Source: Rheum nobile
Taxonomy: Eukaryota > Streptophyta > Magnoliopsida > Caryophyllales > Polygonaceae
Assembly (NCBI GenBank): GCA_027886185.1
Contig: WOAB01000583.1
Coordinates: forward strand, 5,208,001 to 5,272,000
Direction: 5' to 3'
DNA: 64,000 bases
The notes beneath the pieces were generated by a model. It ran no database searches. It was given only the letters and a program-made list of their open reading frames with translations, and had not been told where the DNA came from. The first letter of the stretch is position 1. Every line of letters begins with the position of its first letter. Of this stretch, positions 46,430 through 55,358 are shown piece after piece. The position numbers and the translations under genes were made by a program.

Positions 46430-47142
46430 TGTAGGGATTTTAGATGCGTAAAGCGGAATTTCACGAAACGTTTTCCTAACATATATCTAACCAAGGATCT
46501 CATGCATAAACCAAATAGATCGTAGATATGAAGAATTAAATATCTCTTGATGCGTGTTTGAATCTTCCTGGAAAAGGGGAGATTAGAGCCTCACGTGTGA
46601 CTCCTCTAATTGGTCCACACGAGTCTGGAATATGGATCGCCTTGACGTCGTCTGCTAGGACGAACGAACGAAGAAAATCGAACGAAGCTACCTATCTCAA
46701 TCCAATGTTCTGTACGTGTATATATTTCTCTAACGAAACAAATACTTATGTAATATCATATATTATCATAATAGATGGATATTATATCTTAATATTATTT
46801 CCATATATCTTCTCATAAGATATCTTCTTATCAAGTAATTATTAATGGTAATTTTTATTCATTAATAATAAAAGCATATCTCCTAATTTAAATCCAATGG
46901 GCCGAAATCCATGTCCCACATGGGCTTCCGGTTCGATTTGATCCAGCCTGATAATTTTATGTGTGTGATCTCATAGGACCCGGTTATTATAGTCATGGAC
47001 CTAACCCGATTAAGCCCATAGATCGTAGTTGGCTTCTAACAAAGCACTACGACCCCTAAAATTTTCGGATTGTAAATCTTCATTAATTGTTCTATTTTAT
47101 GTTTAGTAATTGTACCTTTGATTAAATGACACAATTTCTTTA
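46430..47142 (-). repeat. 5' LTR of Copia-2
   Basis: 713 bp, matching 31259-32010 apart from an internal loss of about 40 bp near 46690 and scattered changes, more than between the Athila-A LTRs. This fits an older insertion. Confidence 0.92.
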
Positions 47143-48526
47143 ATTTTTGTGTTGAAGCTTCACTACCAACTGCACCTCGTTGATAAACTCTTTGACGCCT
47201 TGTTTGGATTCTTGTGAAAGTCTCTTAATGGCTACTTCCTGTCCATTTTGAAGCTTGCCCTGCCCAAAAAAGAAAATAATCAAGACCAATTCAAGTTCTT
47301 GTGACAACGTACGGAAGACGCTGCAGGTATACCATGTCACAATCTACTCGTGTATTCGGTACCTTATAAACAACGCCAAATCCACCTTCTCCAAGTTTAT
47401 TTGTGGGTGAAAAGTTTTTGGTCGCGGCTTTCATTGTACCCAGATCAAATTGTGTTGCACCCTCGACATGATATATGCTTCCCCCACCATTTGTCGAATC
47501 TGTAATATATATCTTCATTGGATTAGTTTTTATCTTGATGCTGGTAGATGTTGATCAATGATCATTATAATTGCAATTTGCACATACATAATTGTTTACT
47601 ACCCAGCAAAATTTTGACATGTTATAAACAATGTTCTAAAAGTCGTTAGGCGGAAGCTGGACGGTGAGGGGGCCTAGGCTGATGAAATATTAATGTGTGA
47701 TCCATTTTGATTATTTGATTATATTCTCCAAAATCATTAATGTTTATAAAACTATGTTGGGATGAGGTTTGATGTTTAACTATGAGCCTTATTTTACAAA
47801 GTTTCACTCAATACTATGTTTTATACATCTTCCATCTCCTATAATGTTGTTACTTCTACAACATCTGAGACTTTTTCTCACCTAGGGGAGGTCCTAGACG
47901 GTAGATGACCGCCTAGCGCCTAGAACGGGCCTAGACGACTCTAGTCGGAGATTTTTAGAACACTGGTTATAAGTACTTGTAGTTGTTTAAGATTGCAAAA
48001 TCTTACCTATAAAACAAGATCTTTTACATTTTGGGTATCTTATTTATTCTTAATTGGGCCGAAATAACTTAGAGTGAGAGAGGATGATGTCTCAATCCAA
48101 GACAAAACTAGTAGGAAACTAGTAGGAGTATGAACTTATCAAATTACCAACTATGTCATGCTCTACTAGACCAATTCCTCAGTTTTTTTTTATATACAAT
48201 TAAGAGAGGAAATATTATTATTGAAACTCTCATCATGCGATTCATGCTTGCATCATCAATTATACATGTCTAACTATGGCTAATTAAGTTTGTGATGCAA
48301 CAATTATTATGACTATACAAGGTGAGATGATCGATGTACCATTTCTAACGCAATTAGAAGATTGATCAGATCATATATAGAAATAGAACTCAACTATATA
48401 GTGTACCTTTGGGTTTCTTCTTCATCGTCTTGTGACGGTAACAAAACAAAATAACAACGAAAAGTAATACCGCAGCAGCAGCAACTGGAACAACGATTGC
48501 TAAGACATAGAACTTTGCATATTTTC
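47143..48526 (-). pseudogene. CRK pseudogene, transmembrane and kinase N-lobe exons (exons 2, 3, first part of 4)
   Basis: Exon 2 (48526-48408) encodes the membrane span FYVLAIVVPVAAAAVLLFVV followed by the basic stop-transfer YRHKTMKKKPK. Exon 3 (47499-47363) has FDLGTMKAATKNFSPTNKLG and GEGGFGVVYK, the nucleotide-binding loop. Exon 4 begins at 47259 with GQEVAIKRLSQESKQG, including the ATP-binding Lys, and FINEVQLVVKLQHKN with the conserved Glu. The Copia-2 insertion then cuts the exon. Intron 2 (48407-47500) carries a hAT-type MITE. These exons contain no stop. Confidence 0.88.
47639..47965. mobile_element. hAT-type MITE in CRK intron 2
   Basis: 327 bp with terminal inverted repeats CAATGTTCTAAAAGTC and, at the other end, CAGTGTTCTAAAAATC (inverse). 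An 8-bp duplication GTTATAAA/GTTATAAG (47631-47638, 47966-47973) has one mismatch. It contains GGCCTAGGC/CGCCTAGCGCC-type words common in this plant MITE group. Confidence 0.82.
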
Positions 48527-48675
48527 CTGCCAAAACCCCACACAAAGGGTAATCCTCAAGCTGAGCTAAATCTTTCACAACAATAACACATTAATCTAAT
48601 TACCTCCATTAGATGAGGAGGTCTGGCCCGGATTAGTGTCGGAACTCCGATTTGTTGACGGCGACGAAGAAGGTG

Positions 48676-48816
48676 TGAAGAGCCTGTGTAAAGGCAGAAA
48701 AAAACTTTTCTCTCTTTTCATTAAAACCGAAGCCTTATATACAAGTGTTCACAAAGCCCTAATTAAGTCTCCTAAGATAAGAAACTATATTACACATAAT
48801 ATAATATTTCACAATA
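48676..48816 (-). repeat. 3' LTR of the Ale-like copia
   Basis: 141 bp, plus strand TGAAGAGCCTGTG...TTTCACAATA. It is followed by the PPT (minus strand CAACTTGAGGGAGGG at about 48817-48831). Confidence 0.9.
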
Positions 48817-48823
48817 CCCTCCC

Positions 48824-50163
48824 TCAAGTTGGAGCATGAAAATCCCGAATGTCCAACTTGTGGAGAAAAGTTCGGAAATACGCTTTGCCCAACACCTTAG
48901 TGAAAATATCCGCCAACTGATCCATGCTGGGAACAAAGCAGGGAAGCAAAGTGCCATTTGTGATCTCGTCTCGAACAAAATGACAATCCACTTCAATATG
49001 TTTCGTCCTCTCATGAAACACCGGATTCCGAGCAATATGAATTGCGGACTGATTGTTACAATAAAGCCAAATAGGCTCAGAGTGTCGCACTCGCAAGTCT
49101 CGCAATAGCCCTTTCAGCCACTTAAGCTCACATGTAGTCATAGCCATCGAACGATATTCCGCTTCAGCCGATGACTTAGACATCACTTGTTGCTTCTAAG
49201 TCTTCCATGAAATGGGAGAATCCCCCAAAAAAATCAACCAACCAGACAAGGATCGCCTCGTTAGGGGACAACTGGCCCAATCAGAATCACACCATCCAGT
49301 CATCCGCAACGAACTGTCAGCTCTAAGAAGAATGCCCTGTCCAGGATGACCCTTTAAATACCTCACAACCCGCAATGCAGCTTGCCAATGATCCAAGGTA
49401 GGTTGCTGCATAAACTGGGATAAGATATGAACAGAATAAGCCAAATCTGGTCGAGAGAAACACAAATAAATCAATCGCCCTACAAGTCTGCGATACTTCT
49501 TAGGATCGTCCAAACAAGCTGCAGTAGACAACGCAAGTTTATGATGAGAATCCATGGGAAAATCAGCCGGTCGTGCACCCAAAAGGCCAACATCAGAAAC
49601 AATATCTAGAGCATACTTGCATTGACTCAAATAAATTCCAGCAGGAGATCTAGCCACTTCAACTCCAAGAAAGTATTTCAAAGACCCGAGATCTTTCATC
49701 TTAAAACATGCACTCAAATAATCCTTCACTCGGGCTATAGCATCCTTGTCATTGCCCGAGATGATCAAATCGTCCACATAAACAAGTACATAAAGCTACA
49801 CATCTCCCATCATCAAAGTGAACAAAGAATAATCATGGTAGGATTGCTTGAACCCAAATTTGCGAAGCTCAGCCGAAAGCTTGGCAAACCAACATCTGGG
49901 AGCCTGACGCAACCCATAGAGAGTTTTTTGCAATTTGCAGACAAGAGTCGAATCGGAAGGTCTAAAACCTGGAGGTGGCTTCATATACAATTCCTCATCC
50001 AAATTGCCATGCAAAAATGCATGTGATGCACATCCATCTGATGCCGTTCCCAGTTACGAACTGCAGCAACAGCCAGAAAAGTTCTAACTGTAACCATCTT
50101 CGCCACAGGAGCGAATGTCTCCGAATAATCAATACCAGCAACCTGATGATTCCCAAGTATCAC
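48824..50163 (-). pseudogene. Ale-like copia RT (second part) and RNase H
   Basis: After a TGA at about 50168 the frame continues with LVILGNHQVAGIDYSETFAP and FLAVAAVRNWE. A frameshift at about 50010 follows within the segment after HQMDV. The next frame has ELYMKPPPGF, CKLQKTLYGLRQAPRCWF and a TAG at about 49795. Then come the catalytic VYVDDLIISGND (about 49775), the connection region, and RNase H with SSAEAEYRSMAMTTCELKWL, NQSAIHIARNPVFHERTKHI and DQLADIFTK, with one more TAG at about 49193. Most stops are one base from a sense codon, which fits recent point decay. Confidence 0.85.
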
Positions 50164-50166
50164 AAG

Positions 50167-52041
50167 TCACGCTTTAAAGCGCTCAACAGTCCCATCGGAC
50201 TTGTACTTAATGCGGTAGACCCATTTGCAACCCAACGCCTTCTTCCTGGAAGGCAAAGAAGAAAGCGTCCAAGTCTGGTTATCCTCCAAAGCTTGCGTTT
50301 CTAAACGCATAGCCTCTCTCCATCTAGAATCCTTCACTGCTTCAGCAAATGAAGTCGGTTCCCTCTTCTCAGAAATTGCCGCCAAGAAGCTGCGATGTTT
50401 TGGAGAGAATTTGTCACAACTCACATACTCATTTAGTGGATAACGAGTAGCTGAGTTACCTTGAGGCGGAGCGGTACGATTCGATTGACTCACTAGTTGT
50501 GTGGTATTAGTCACATAATCTCGCAGTCGCACTGAAGGGAGACGAATTCGGCGTCCTCTTCCTTCCTCTGATGGTTCAATAGTCTCACCTTCAGTTTCTA
50601 TAGTAGGCGGTGATGCAGATTCAGCAACAACAATATCAGTTTCAGTGGGTTCAGTGGCACTACCCCCCTTGTCATCCACACGCACAGCGGGAGAGTCCAA
50701 GACATCATCACTCTCGTCCTCATCCGATCCAATAGGTACCGTTACCTGTCTGGATGGCTCAACTGACTCAACTTCAGATTGAGCAAAAGGAAACTTTGTT
50801 TCATAAAACGTGACATCTCTTGAAACGAGAAATTCCTTGTTCACAGGGTCATATAATCGCCAAGCCTTTTTACCTGTAGGGTATCCAACAAAAACACATC
50901 TCCGACCCCTACCAGCAAATTTGTCACCCCCTCTATTCTGATTATGAGCATAACAGAGAGAACCCAAAACTCGAATATGCCCATAGTTGGGTCGAGCACC
51001 ATACAACAATTCATAGGGGATTTTTCCTCCCAAAACTGGTGAAGGCAATCTGTTAATCAAGTATGCAGCAGAAAGAACACATTCACCCCACAACTCAATA
51101 GGCAAATGACCCTGAAATCCCAAGGCACGAGCAACATTCATTATATGACGGTGTTTTTGTTCTACCCGGCCATTCTGTTGAGGAGAACCTGTGTAGGATG
51201 TTTGAAACAAGATTCCCTGTTCCTGGAAATAATTCCTCATACACACAAATTTTGTCCCGTTATCACTACGGAAAATTTTGATTCTAGCCCTGAATTGCCT
51301 TTCAATCAATGCAAAGAAATACAATAATTGACGACCCACTTCTCTTTTATCAGCAAGCAAAAACAACCAAACTGCTCGGGAATAATCATCAACTATCGTC
51401 AAAAAGAAATGTGCTCCACTAGAAGAGGCCTCCCGATAAGGTCCCCACAAATCACAATGAATAAGTTCAAATGCAGCAGATGCTCTAGAATCACTCAATG
51501 GGAAACTTTGTTTTGCTTTATGGCAAACATCACAAGCTTTATTCAAATGCAAACTACTACTAGTAGAAACACCGGCCAACTTCAAAACCTCATTTGACGG
51601 GTGTCCCATCCTTGCATGCCACAAATCTGGATCCATCTTTGTTCCTGCCTTCATAGCCAATTCCCGAGACATCGTCATGAAGTAATAAAGTCCACCCTGA
51701 CGTCTACCCGCTCCAATCAGCCTCTTCGTAGTACGGTCCTGAATCACACATACATTCTCAGAGAACTGAACAGTACAATCAGACTCGTCAATCAACTGAG
51801 TCACCGAAATAAGCTCACAAGTCAAATTACGCACATAAAGCACATTTTTAAGCAACAACTTTTCATCCAAAACCACTATTCCAGCCATATTTGCACGAGC
51901 ACAACTCCCATTAGGCAATCTAACACTACATCCCAGGATATTTTCAAGATTATTGAAACGATCCCGACGCCCCGTCATATGATTAGTTGCTCCTGAATCA
52001 ATAATCCAATTAAATTGGCCATGCATTTTCATACCTGTCAT
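50167..52041 (-). CDS. Ale-like copia pol, first part: protease, integrase and RT start (624 codons open)
   Basis: The protease shows WIIDSGATNHMTG. The GAG-pre-integrase domain has LWHARMGHPS and CDVCHKAKQ. Integrase has LIHCDLWGPY, the second Asp in IKIFRSDNGTKF and TGSPQQNGRVEQKHRHI, followed by the copia C-terminal block (GRRCVFVGYPTGKKAW). A Ser/Glu-rich linker leads to the RT N-terminus (ALGCKWVYRIKYKSDG). The frame stays open for 624 codons and ends at a TGA where Arg is expected in the KARL block. Protease and integrase active-site residues are all present. It is the partial remains of a larger polyprotein. Confidence 0.85.
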   Translation of the reverse strand: MTGMKMHGQFNWIIDSGATNHMTGRRDRFNNLENILGCSVRLPNGSCARANMAGIVVLDEKLLLKNVLYVRNLTCELISVTQLIDESDCTVQFSENVCVIQDRTTKRLIGAGRRQGGLYYFMTMSRELAMKAGTKMDPDLWHARMGHPSNEVLKLAGVSTSSSLHLNKACDVCHKAKQSFPLSDSRASAAFELIHCDLWGPYREASSSGAHFFLTIVDDYSRAVWLFLLADKREVGRQLLYFFALIERQFRARIKIFRSDNGTKFVCMRNYFQEQGILFQTSYTGSPQQNGRVEQKHRHIMNVARALGFQGHLPIELWGECVLSAAYLINRLPSPVLGGKIPYELLYGARPNYGHIRVLGSLCYAHNQNRGGDKFAGRGRRCVFVGYPTGKKAWRLYDPVNKEFLVSRDVTFYETKFPFAQSEVESVEPSRQVTVPIGSDEDESDDVLDSPAVRVDDKGGSATEPTETDIVVAESASPPTIETEGETIEPSEEGRGRRIRLPSVRLRDYVTNTTQLVSQSNRTAPPQGNSATRYPLNEYVSCDKFSPKHRSFLAAISEKREPTSFAEAVKDSRWREAMRLETQALEDNQTWTLSSLPSRKKALGCKWVYRIKYKSDGTVERFKA

Positions 52042-52068
52042 ATGTTCTAATCCACTTGATTTATGGCT

Positions 52069-53214
52069 CTACAGCAAATCGATCAAGTGCTGAATTTGGT
52101 CCCCTCCAAGACCAGCTATTCCCTTTACCTCATTTTCAAAATTCCCGGCTGAACTCGACCCACTTCCAGGTCCGGCAGCAGCGTTTGCACGAGCTCCTCC
52201 TCCTCTGCCATGACTCAGCCCGCCACGGTTCTGTCCAGCTTGACCACGGCCCGCCCCACCACCGGTTTGGACCCCTTCCCGTGAACGATCACCCCACCAT
52301 TCTGGGTACCCGATGAGACGAAAACAGCCTGTGATATCATGACCTCGTTGGTTGCACTTTGAGCAGATCACGTTCCTGACACGATATTCCCTCTGTTCGC
52401 GTCCTTCACGGTATTCCCGTTGCTCGCCCCAGCCTCTTCCACGCGACTCGGTTTGAGCAACAAGAGCAACAGATTCAGTTTTCTCCATCTTTTCTTCATT
52501 AATCCGGTTCATTGTTCGGACTCTTTCTTCTTGGATCAAAGTTGAATAAACTTTGTTCAATGTAGGAAGGGGATCCATGGCTAACAAGGTCGAGCGCACC
52601 GTCCCATAGATGGAGTCATCAAGACCCATCAACAGCATATGCACTTTCTCTTCCTCTCTGCGTTTGACACCTTTACCGCCCACATCACATGTGCATTTAC
52701 CACAGGCACAAATAGGAATTGGATCGTAATGAGCCAATTCTTCCCATACCTTCTTCATCTTGCCGTAATATGTCACGATCGTCATGCCCTTCTGTTTGAT
52801 TTCAGCCAACTCACGCCGCAATTGTTGAATCATCGGCCCGTTAACCACCGAAAACCTCTCGGCTATATCCTCCCACAACTCTTTGGCGCTCTCCATGTAT
52901 GTCATGGTCGATCGCAGGTTTGGTTCGATTGTGTTCAATATCCACGCCACCAGCATCGAATTAACCGTCCACCATTCATCAAGAACAGCAGACCCTTCCT
53001 CTGGTTCGGCGATCGTTCCATCGACGAACCCCCACTTCCGGCGGGCTCGCAATGAGGTGCGCATCGCACGCGCCCACTCGTCATAGTTCTCCCCTTTCAA
53101 CTGGACTTGGGTAATCACGTTGCCCGGGTTGTCATTCGAGTTCAAGTCGTATGGCGAAGGAGTCTTCTTCGGTCCATCGCCGGAACCGCCATCATCACTG
53201 GTCTTCGTCATCAC
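52069..53214 (-). CDS. Ale-like copia gag (381 codons), uninterrupted
   Basis: From the ATG at 53214 the protein has the UBN2/copia gag fold: YDEWARAMRTSLRARRKWGF, WWTVNSMLVAWILNTIEP, LWEDIAERFSVVNGPMI, a Cys-rich insert CACGKCTCD, KVHMLLMGLDDSIYGTVRS, then an Arg/Gly/Glu-rich region. The zinc knuckle CSKCNQRGHDITGC follows, and a Gly-rich tail. It ends at a TAG at 52069-52071; the same frame then continues straight into the protease region. In this lineage gag and pol usually share one frame, so the TAG looks like a nonsense change, although readthrough cannot be excluded. Confidence 0.85.
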   Translation of the reverse strand: MMTKTSDDGGSGDGPKKTPSPYDLNSNDNPGNVITQVQLKGENYDEWARAMRTSLRARRKWGFVDGTIAEPEEGSAVLDEWWTVNSMLVAWILNTIEPNLRSTMTYMESAKELWEDIAERFSVVNGPMIQQLRRELAEIKQKGMTIVTYYGKMKKVWEELAHYDPIPICACGKCTCDVGGKGVKRREEEKVHMLLMGLDDSIYGTVRSTLLAMDPLPTLNKVYSTLIQEERVRTMNRINEEKMEKTESVALVAQTESRGRGWGEQREYREGREQREYRVRNVICSKCNQRGHDITGCFRLIGYPEWWGDRSREGVQTGGGAGRGQAGQNRGGLSHGRGGGARANAAAGPGSGSSSAGNFENEVKGIAGLGGDQIQHLIDLL

Positions 53215-53260
53215 GATCTCTCTTGGTTGAACCTTCGTGATTTAGGGTTTGGTATCCCTT

Positions 53261-53272
53261 GCTCTGATACCA
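53261..53272 (-). other. Primer-binding site of the Ale-like copia (tRNA-iMet)
   Basis: Minus strand TGGTATCAGAGC abuts the 5' LTR and is a full match to the usual tRNA-iMet PBS. Confidence 0.9.
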
Positions 53273-53414
53273 TGAAGAGCATGTGTGGAGGCAGAAAAAA
53301 AACTTTTCTCTCTTTTCATTAAAACTGAAGCCTTATATACAAGTGTTCACAAAGCCCTAATTAAGTCTCCTAAGATAAGAAACTATATTACACATAATAT
53401 AATATTTCACAATA
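53273..53414 (-). repeat. 5' LTR of the Ale-like copia
   Basis: 142 bp, differing from 48676-48816 at only a few positions. This suggests a recent insertion. Confidence 0.9.
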
Positions 53415-54218
53415 GCCTTGACTTCTCCTTTATCCGAAGCGTACGATGTCGTACATGAGACGACAACTAGGAAGATTAATGGACGCATGATTACTCCCAG
53501 AGCTACAACAATCCGGTATTCCCCCGCGAGCCGATTTTAGACACCTCTCGCACTGCCTACTATTGAGGTCAGGCGTACACTGCACCAGACAATAAATCGT
53601 CTGTGAAGCCGTTACGCCAATCTTTCCCTTGGCGTAGTTTTTGGAGCTTGTGTTGAAAGCGGCTTGTTGAGTTAGTTAGTCCACAACCGTGGCGAGCGCC
53701 TCGAGGAACTGACTAGGATTCGAGACGTTGCTCAAACTCCAAGACAACCACCCGGGACGTAACACATCAACGGAGAAAATCGAGGTGTTTGAGTACCGAA
53801 GCGTGCATTTCTCGTACCAGACTATGGCTTCTTTCTCGGCGGGGCACCTCGAAACAATCTTGCCCGCCGCGGCCTTGACACAGTCGTTGCAGTCCTGGGA
53901 CGTGACGTCGCCCCTGCAGTAGTAGAGAGCGTGGACTTTGTTGTGTTCGGATCCGGCGGTCAAGTTGTAGAAGGTGTTGGAGGATGCTTGGGAGACTAGA
54001 CTCGGCAGAAGCTGATTAAGGCTTGTTTTGTAAAAGCTGTTCTCCGTGTAATTGTTGTCAGTTGTGCAGTTGTAGTATATGAAGTGCGGGGCGCCGCTTG
54101 CTTGTATTGCGAGTGTTGAGAAGAAGATTACAAGTGTCAAACAAGCGCGCGCCGCCATAGCTTCAGTTGGAAAGTGTGTGTGGGAGCGCGCCTAACTGAA
54201 GCTTATACAATCTCTAAG

Positions 54219-54226
54219 ATATATAC
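54219..54226 (-). promoter_or_regulatory. Possible TATA box of the CRK pseudogene
   Basis: Minus strand TATATATC lies about 60 bp upstream of the CRK ATG, a plausible core promoter position. AT-rich words are common here, so support is weak. Confidence 0.3.
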
Positions 54227-54229
54227 TTA

Positions 54230-54689
54230 GCTGCGATTGATCAAGTTTATTTCATGATAATCTAATAATTGAACAAGTAGTTTATATTTTTTGTTGCTGT
54301 AATATACTATACATATCATTGGCGTGTTTGACATTTTTGCTTCCAAGTTGCTGGGCCTACATACATATATATATATGTAAGCATTTTGGTGGTTACTATC
54401 AGCAGATCGAGTTAGCTTGTCACATTGACCCAGCCAGCCCGAGTACGTACGTATGGGTAGATCCATGAGCGCGTTTTGATTCTAGTTTGAAGTTCAGGCC
54501 GGGTTTTGAACTATTGTTTATAAGAATATTTGCAAATGTGGAAGTTTTAGGTTATGATTCGAGAGTACGGGCTACGTAGCTTGTCCAAACATGCATCAAA
54601 ACTGTTTAGTTTATTCAACTCTAGGGTCAATGTCCATATTTCCATTTGTTGAATAGTAGTGTGTTAGACATAGAACGATGTTACTATTC
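54230..54689. other. CRK upstream region; nothing further recognised
   Basis: About 460 bp between the CRK start and the second SIRE-like LTR. No ORF with family features and no repeat boundary is seen. Confidence 0.5.
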
Positions 54690-55358
54690 TGTAGGATTGT
54701 AGGTGTTAGTAATCAAAGGAAACTGAGACTTCAGAGAAGTTCAGTTCCTTAGCAGTGTAATAAGTAACAAAACAGATTCAAGACAAGTTCTTTAGAGTGA
54801 GAACTTCTGATAACCAACTAGTTATCCGGCCAGGATAAAACACACTGTCTCTCTTTCGAAAGGATTTCAAAATCTATTTCTTTTATTAATGTTTTGATTA
54901 CAATCAACTAGAATAGAACACACAGATTAAAGACTTAAGACACACTTAAGACTCTCTACCTAGTTCGACCTAATCAAGCAATACAAAAGCAAGGACTTAC
55001 AACCGTTTTTCTCACAAGAACTAGCTCTGATTTTTCTTCACTCTACAGCTCTTCAAAAGTGCGTTAGAGATGAGAGGTTTTGATTAACATATTTATACAA
55101 TCACCCACGTAGAGATAGGATCTACAGCTGGCCGATATGCATAAATAAAATTAATCAAAACAAATCAGAAAAGATAAGATTTGTTACCAAATGATATCTT
55201 AACCGATTATTTACATCTTATTGTTTCCATAAAGATATCCAATTGTATGGAAACAATCTATCTAAAAGCTTCTCTCCTAAGCTAAAAGATCTACCCTAGC
55301 CAGCCGTCGCTCTTGATATCTCTTCCCAGTTAGCGCGGATTCGTTGTTCCTGAGTTCC
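54690..55358 (-). repeat. 3' LTR of SIRE-2, outer part
   Basis: Begins TGTAGGATTGTAGG and matches the SIRE-1 LTR and 63505-63850. It is interrupted at 55358 by Athila-B and continues at 59939. Confidence 0.88.

Larger units (their letters stand above)
31259..47142 (-). mobile_element. Ty1-copia retrotransposon inserted in CRK exon 4 (Copia-2)
   Basis: LTRs lie at 31259-32010 and 46430-47142. The 5-bp target duplication ATTTT is present at 31254-31258 and 47143-47147; joining the flanks restores the CRK reading frame. On the minus strand the order is PBS, a long leader, gag, protease, the C-terminal part of integrase, RT, RNase H and PPT. An Athila-like gypsy (35032-43464) splits it between protease and integrase. 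The integrase catalytic core, the RT block with the first catalytic Asp, and the RNase H centre are deleted, so it is non-autonomous. Confidence 0.92.
48676..53414 (-). mobile_element. Short-LTR Ty1-copia element, Ale/Retrofit-like, inserted in CRK exon 1
   Basis: It has LTRs of only 141 and 142 bp (48676-48816 and 53273-53414), nearly identical. A perfect tRNA-Met PBS and a full gag-protease-integrase-RT-RNase H order on the minus strand fit within 4.74 kb. It lacks only a few codons to being complete: stops at the gag-protease boundary, in RT and before the YVDD block, plus one frameshift. I see no target-site duplication, so one flank may have been altered after insertion. Small size and short LTRs suggest the Ale/Retrofit lineage. 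Confidence 0.9.
30158..54158 (-). pseudogene. Cysteine-rich receptor-like kinase (CRK, DUF26) pseudogene
   Basis: CRKs are plant plasma-membrane kinases with two extracellular DUF26/Gnk2 domains, often linked to defence and oxidative signalling. The locus keeps the classic seven-exon structure: exon 1 (54158-53415 and 48675-48604), exon 2 (48526-48408), exon 3 (47499-47363), exon 4 (47259-47143 and 31258-31159), exon 5 (31053-30816), exon 6 (30729-30579), exon 7 (30491-30158). It is dead for several reasons: a copia element splits exon 4, an Ale-type copia splits exon 1, an in-frame TAA lies between the two DUF26 domains at about 53675, a further frame change follows the second DUF26, and exon 7 has a 7-bp tandem duplication. 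The catalytic residues of the kinase are still readable, so inactivation looks fairly recent. Confidence 0.88.
48604..54158 (-). pseudogene. CRK pseudogene, exon 1 (signal peptide and two DUF26 domains), split by the Ale-type copia
   Basis: The ATG at 54158 opens a signal peptide (ACLTLVIFFSTLAIQASG). The first DUF26 domain follows, with the C-x8-C-x2-C motif in CRGDVTSQDCNDC. An in-frame TAA at about 53675 lies between the domains. The second DUF26 domain has CTPDLNSRQCERC. Its frame ends in a stop (TTCGGATAA) at about 53433, just before the Ale insertion. After the element, 48675-48604 gives the Ser/Pro/Thr-rich juxtamembrane linker (PSSSPSTNRSSDTNPG) and ends at a GT donor. Confidence 0.87.

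Noticed and set aside
51601..51996. 131-codon plus-strand ORF in the Ale-like copia
   Set aside because: It is antisense to protease and pre-integrase motifs.
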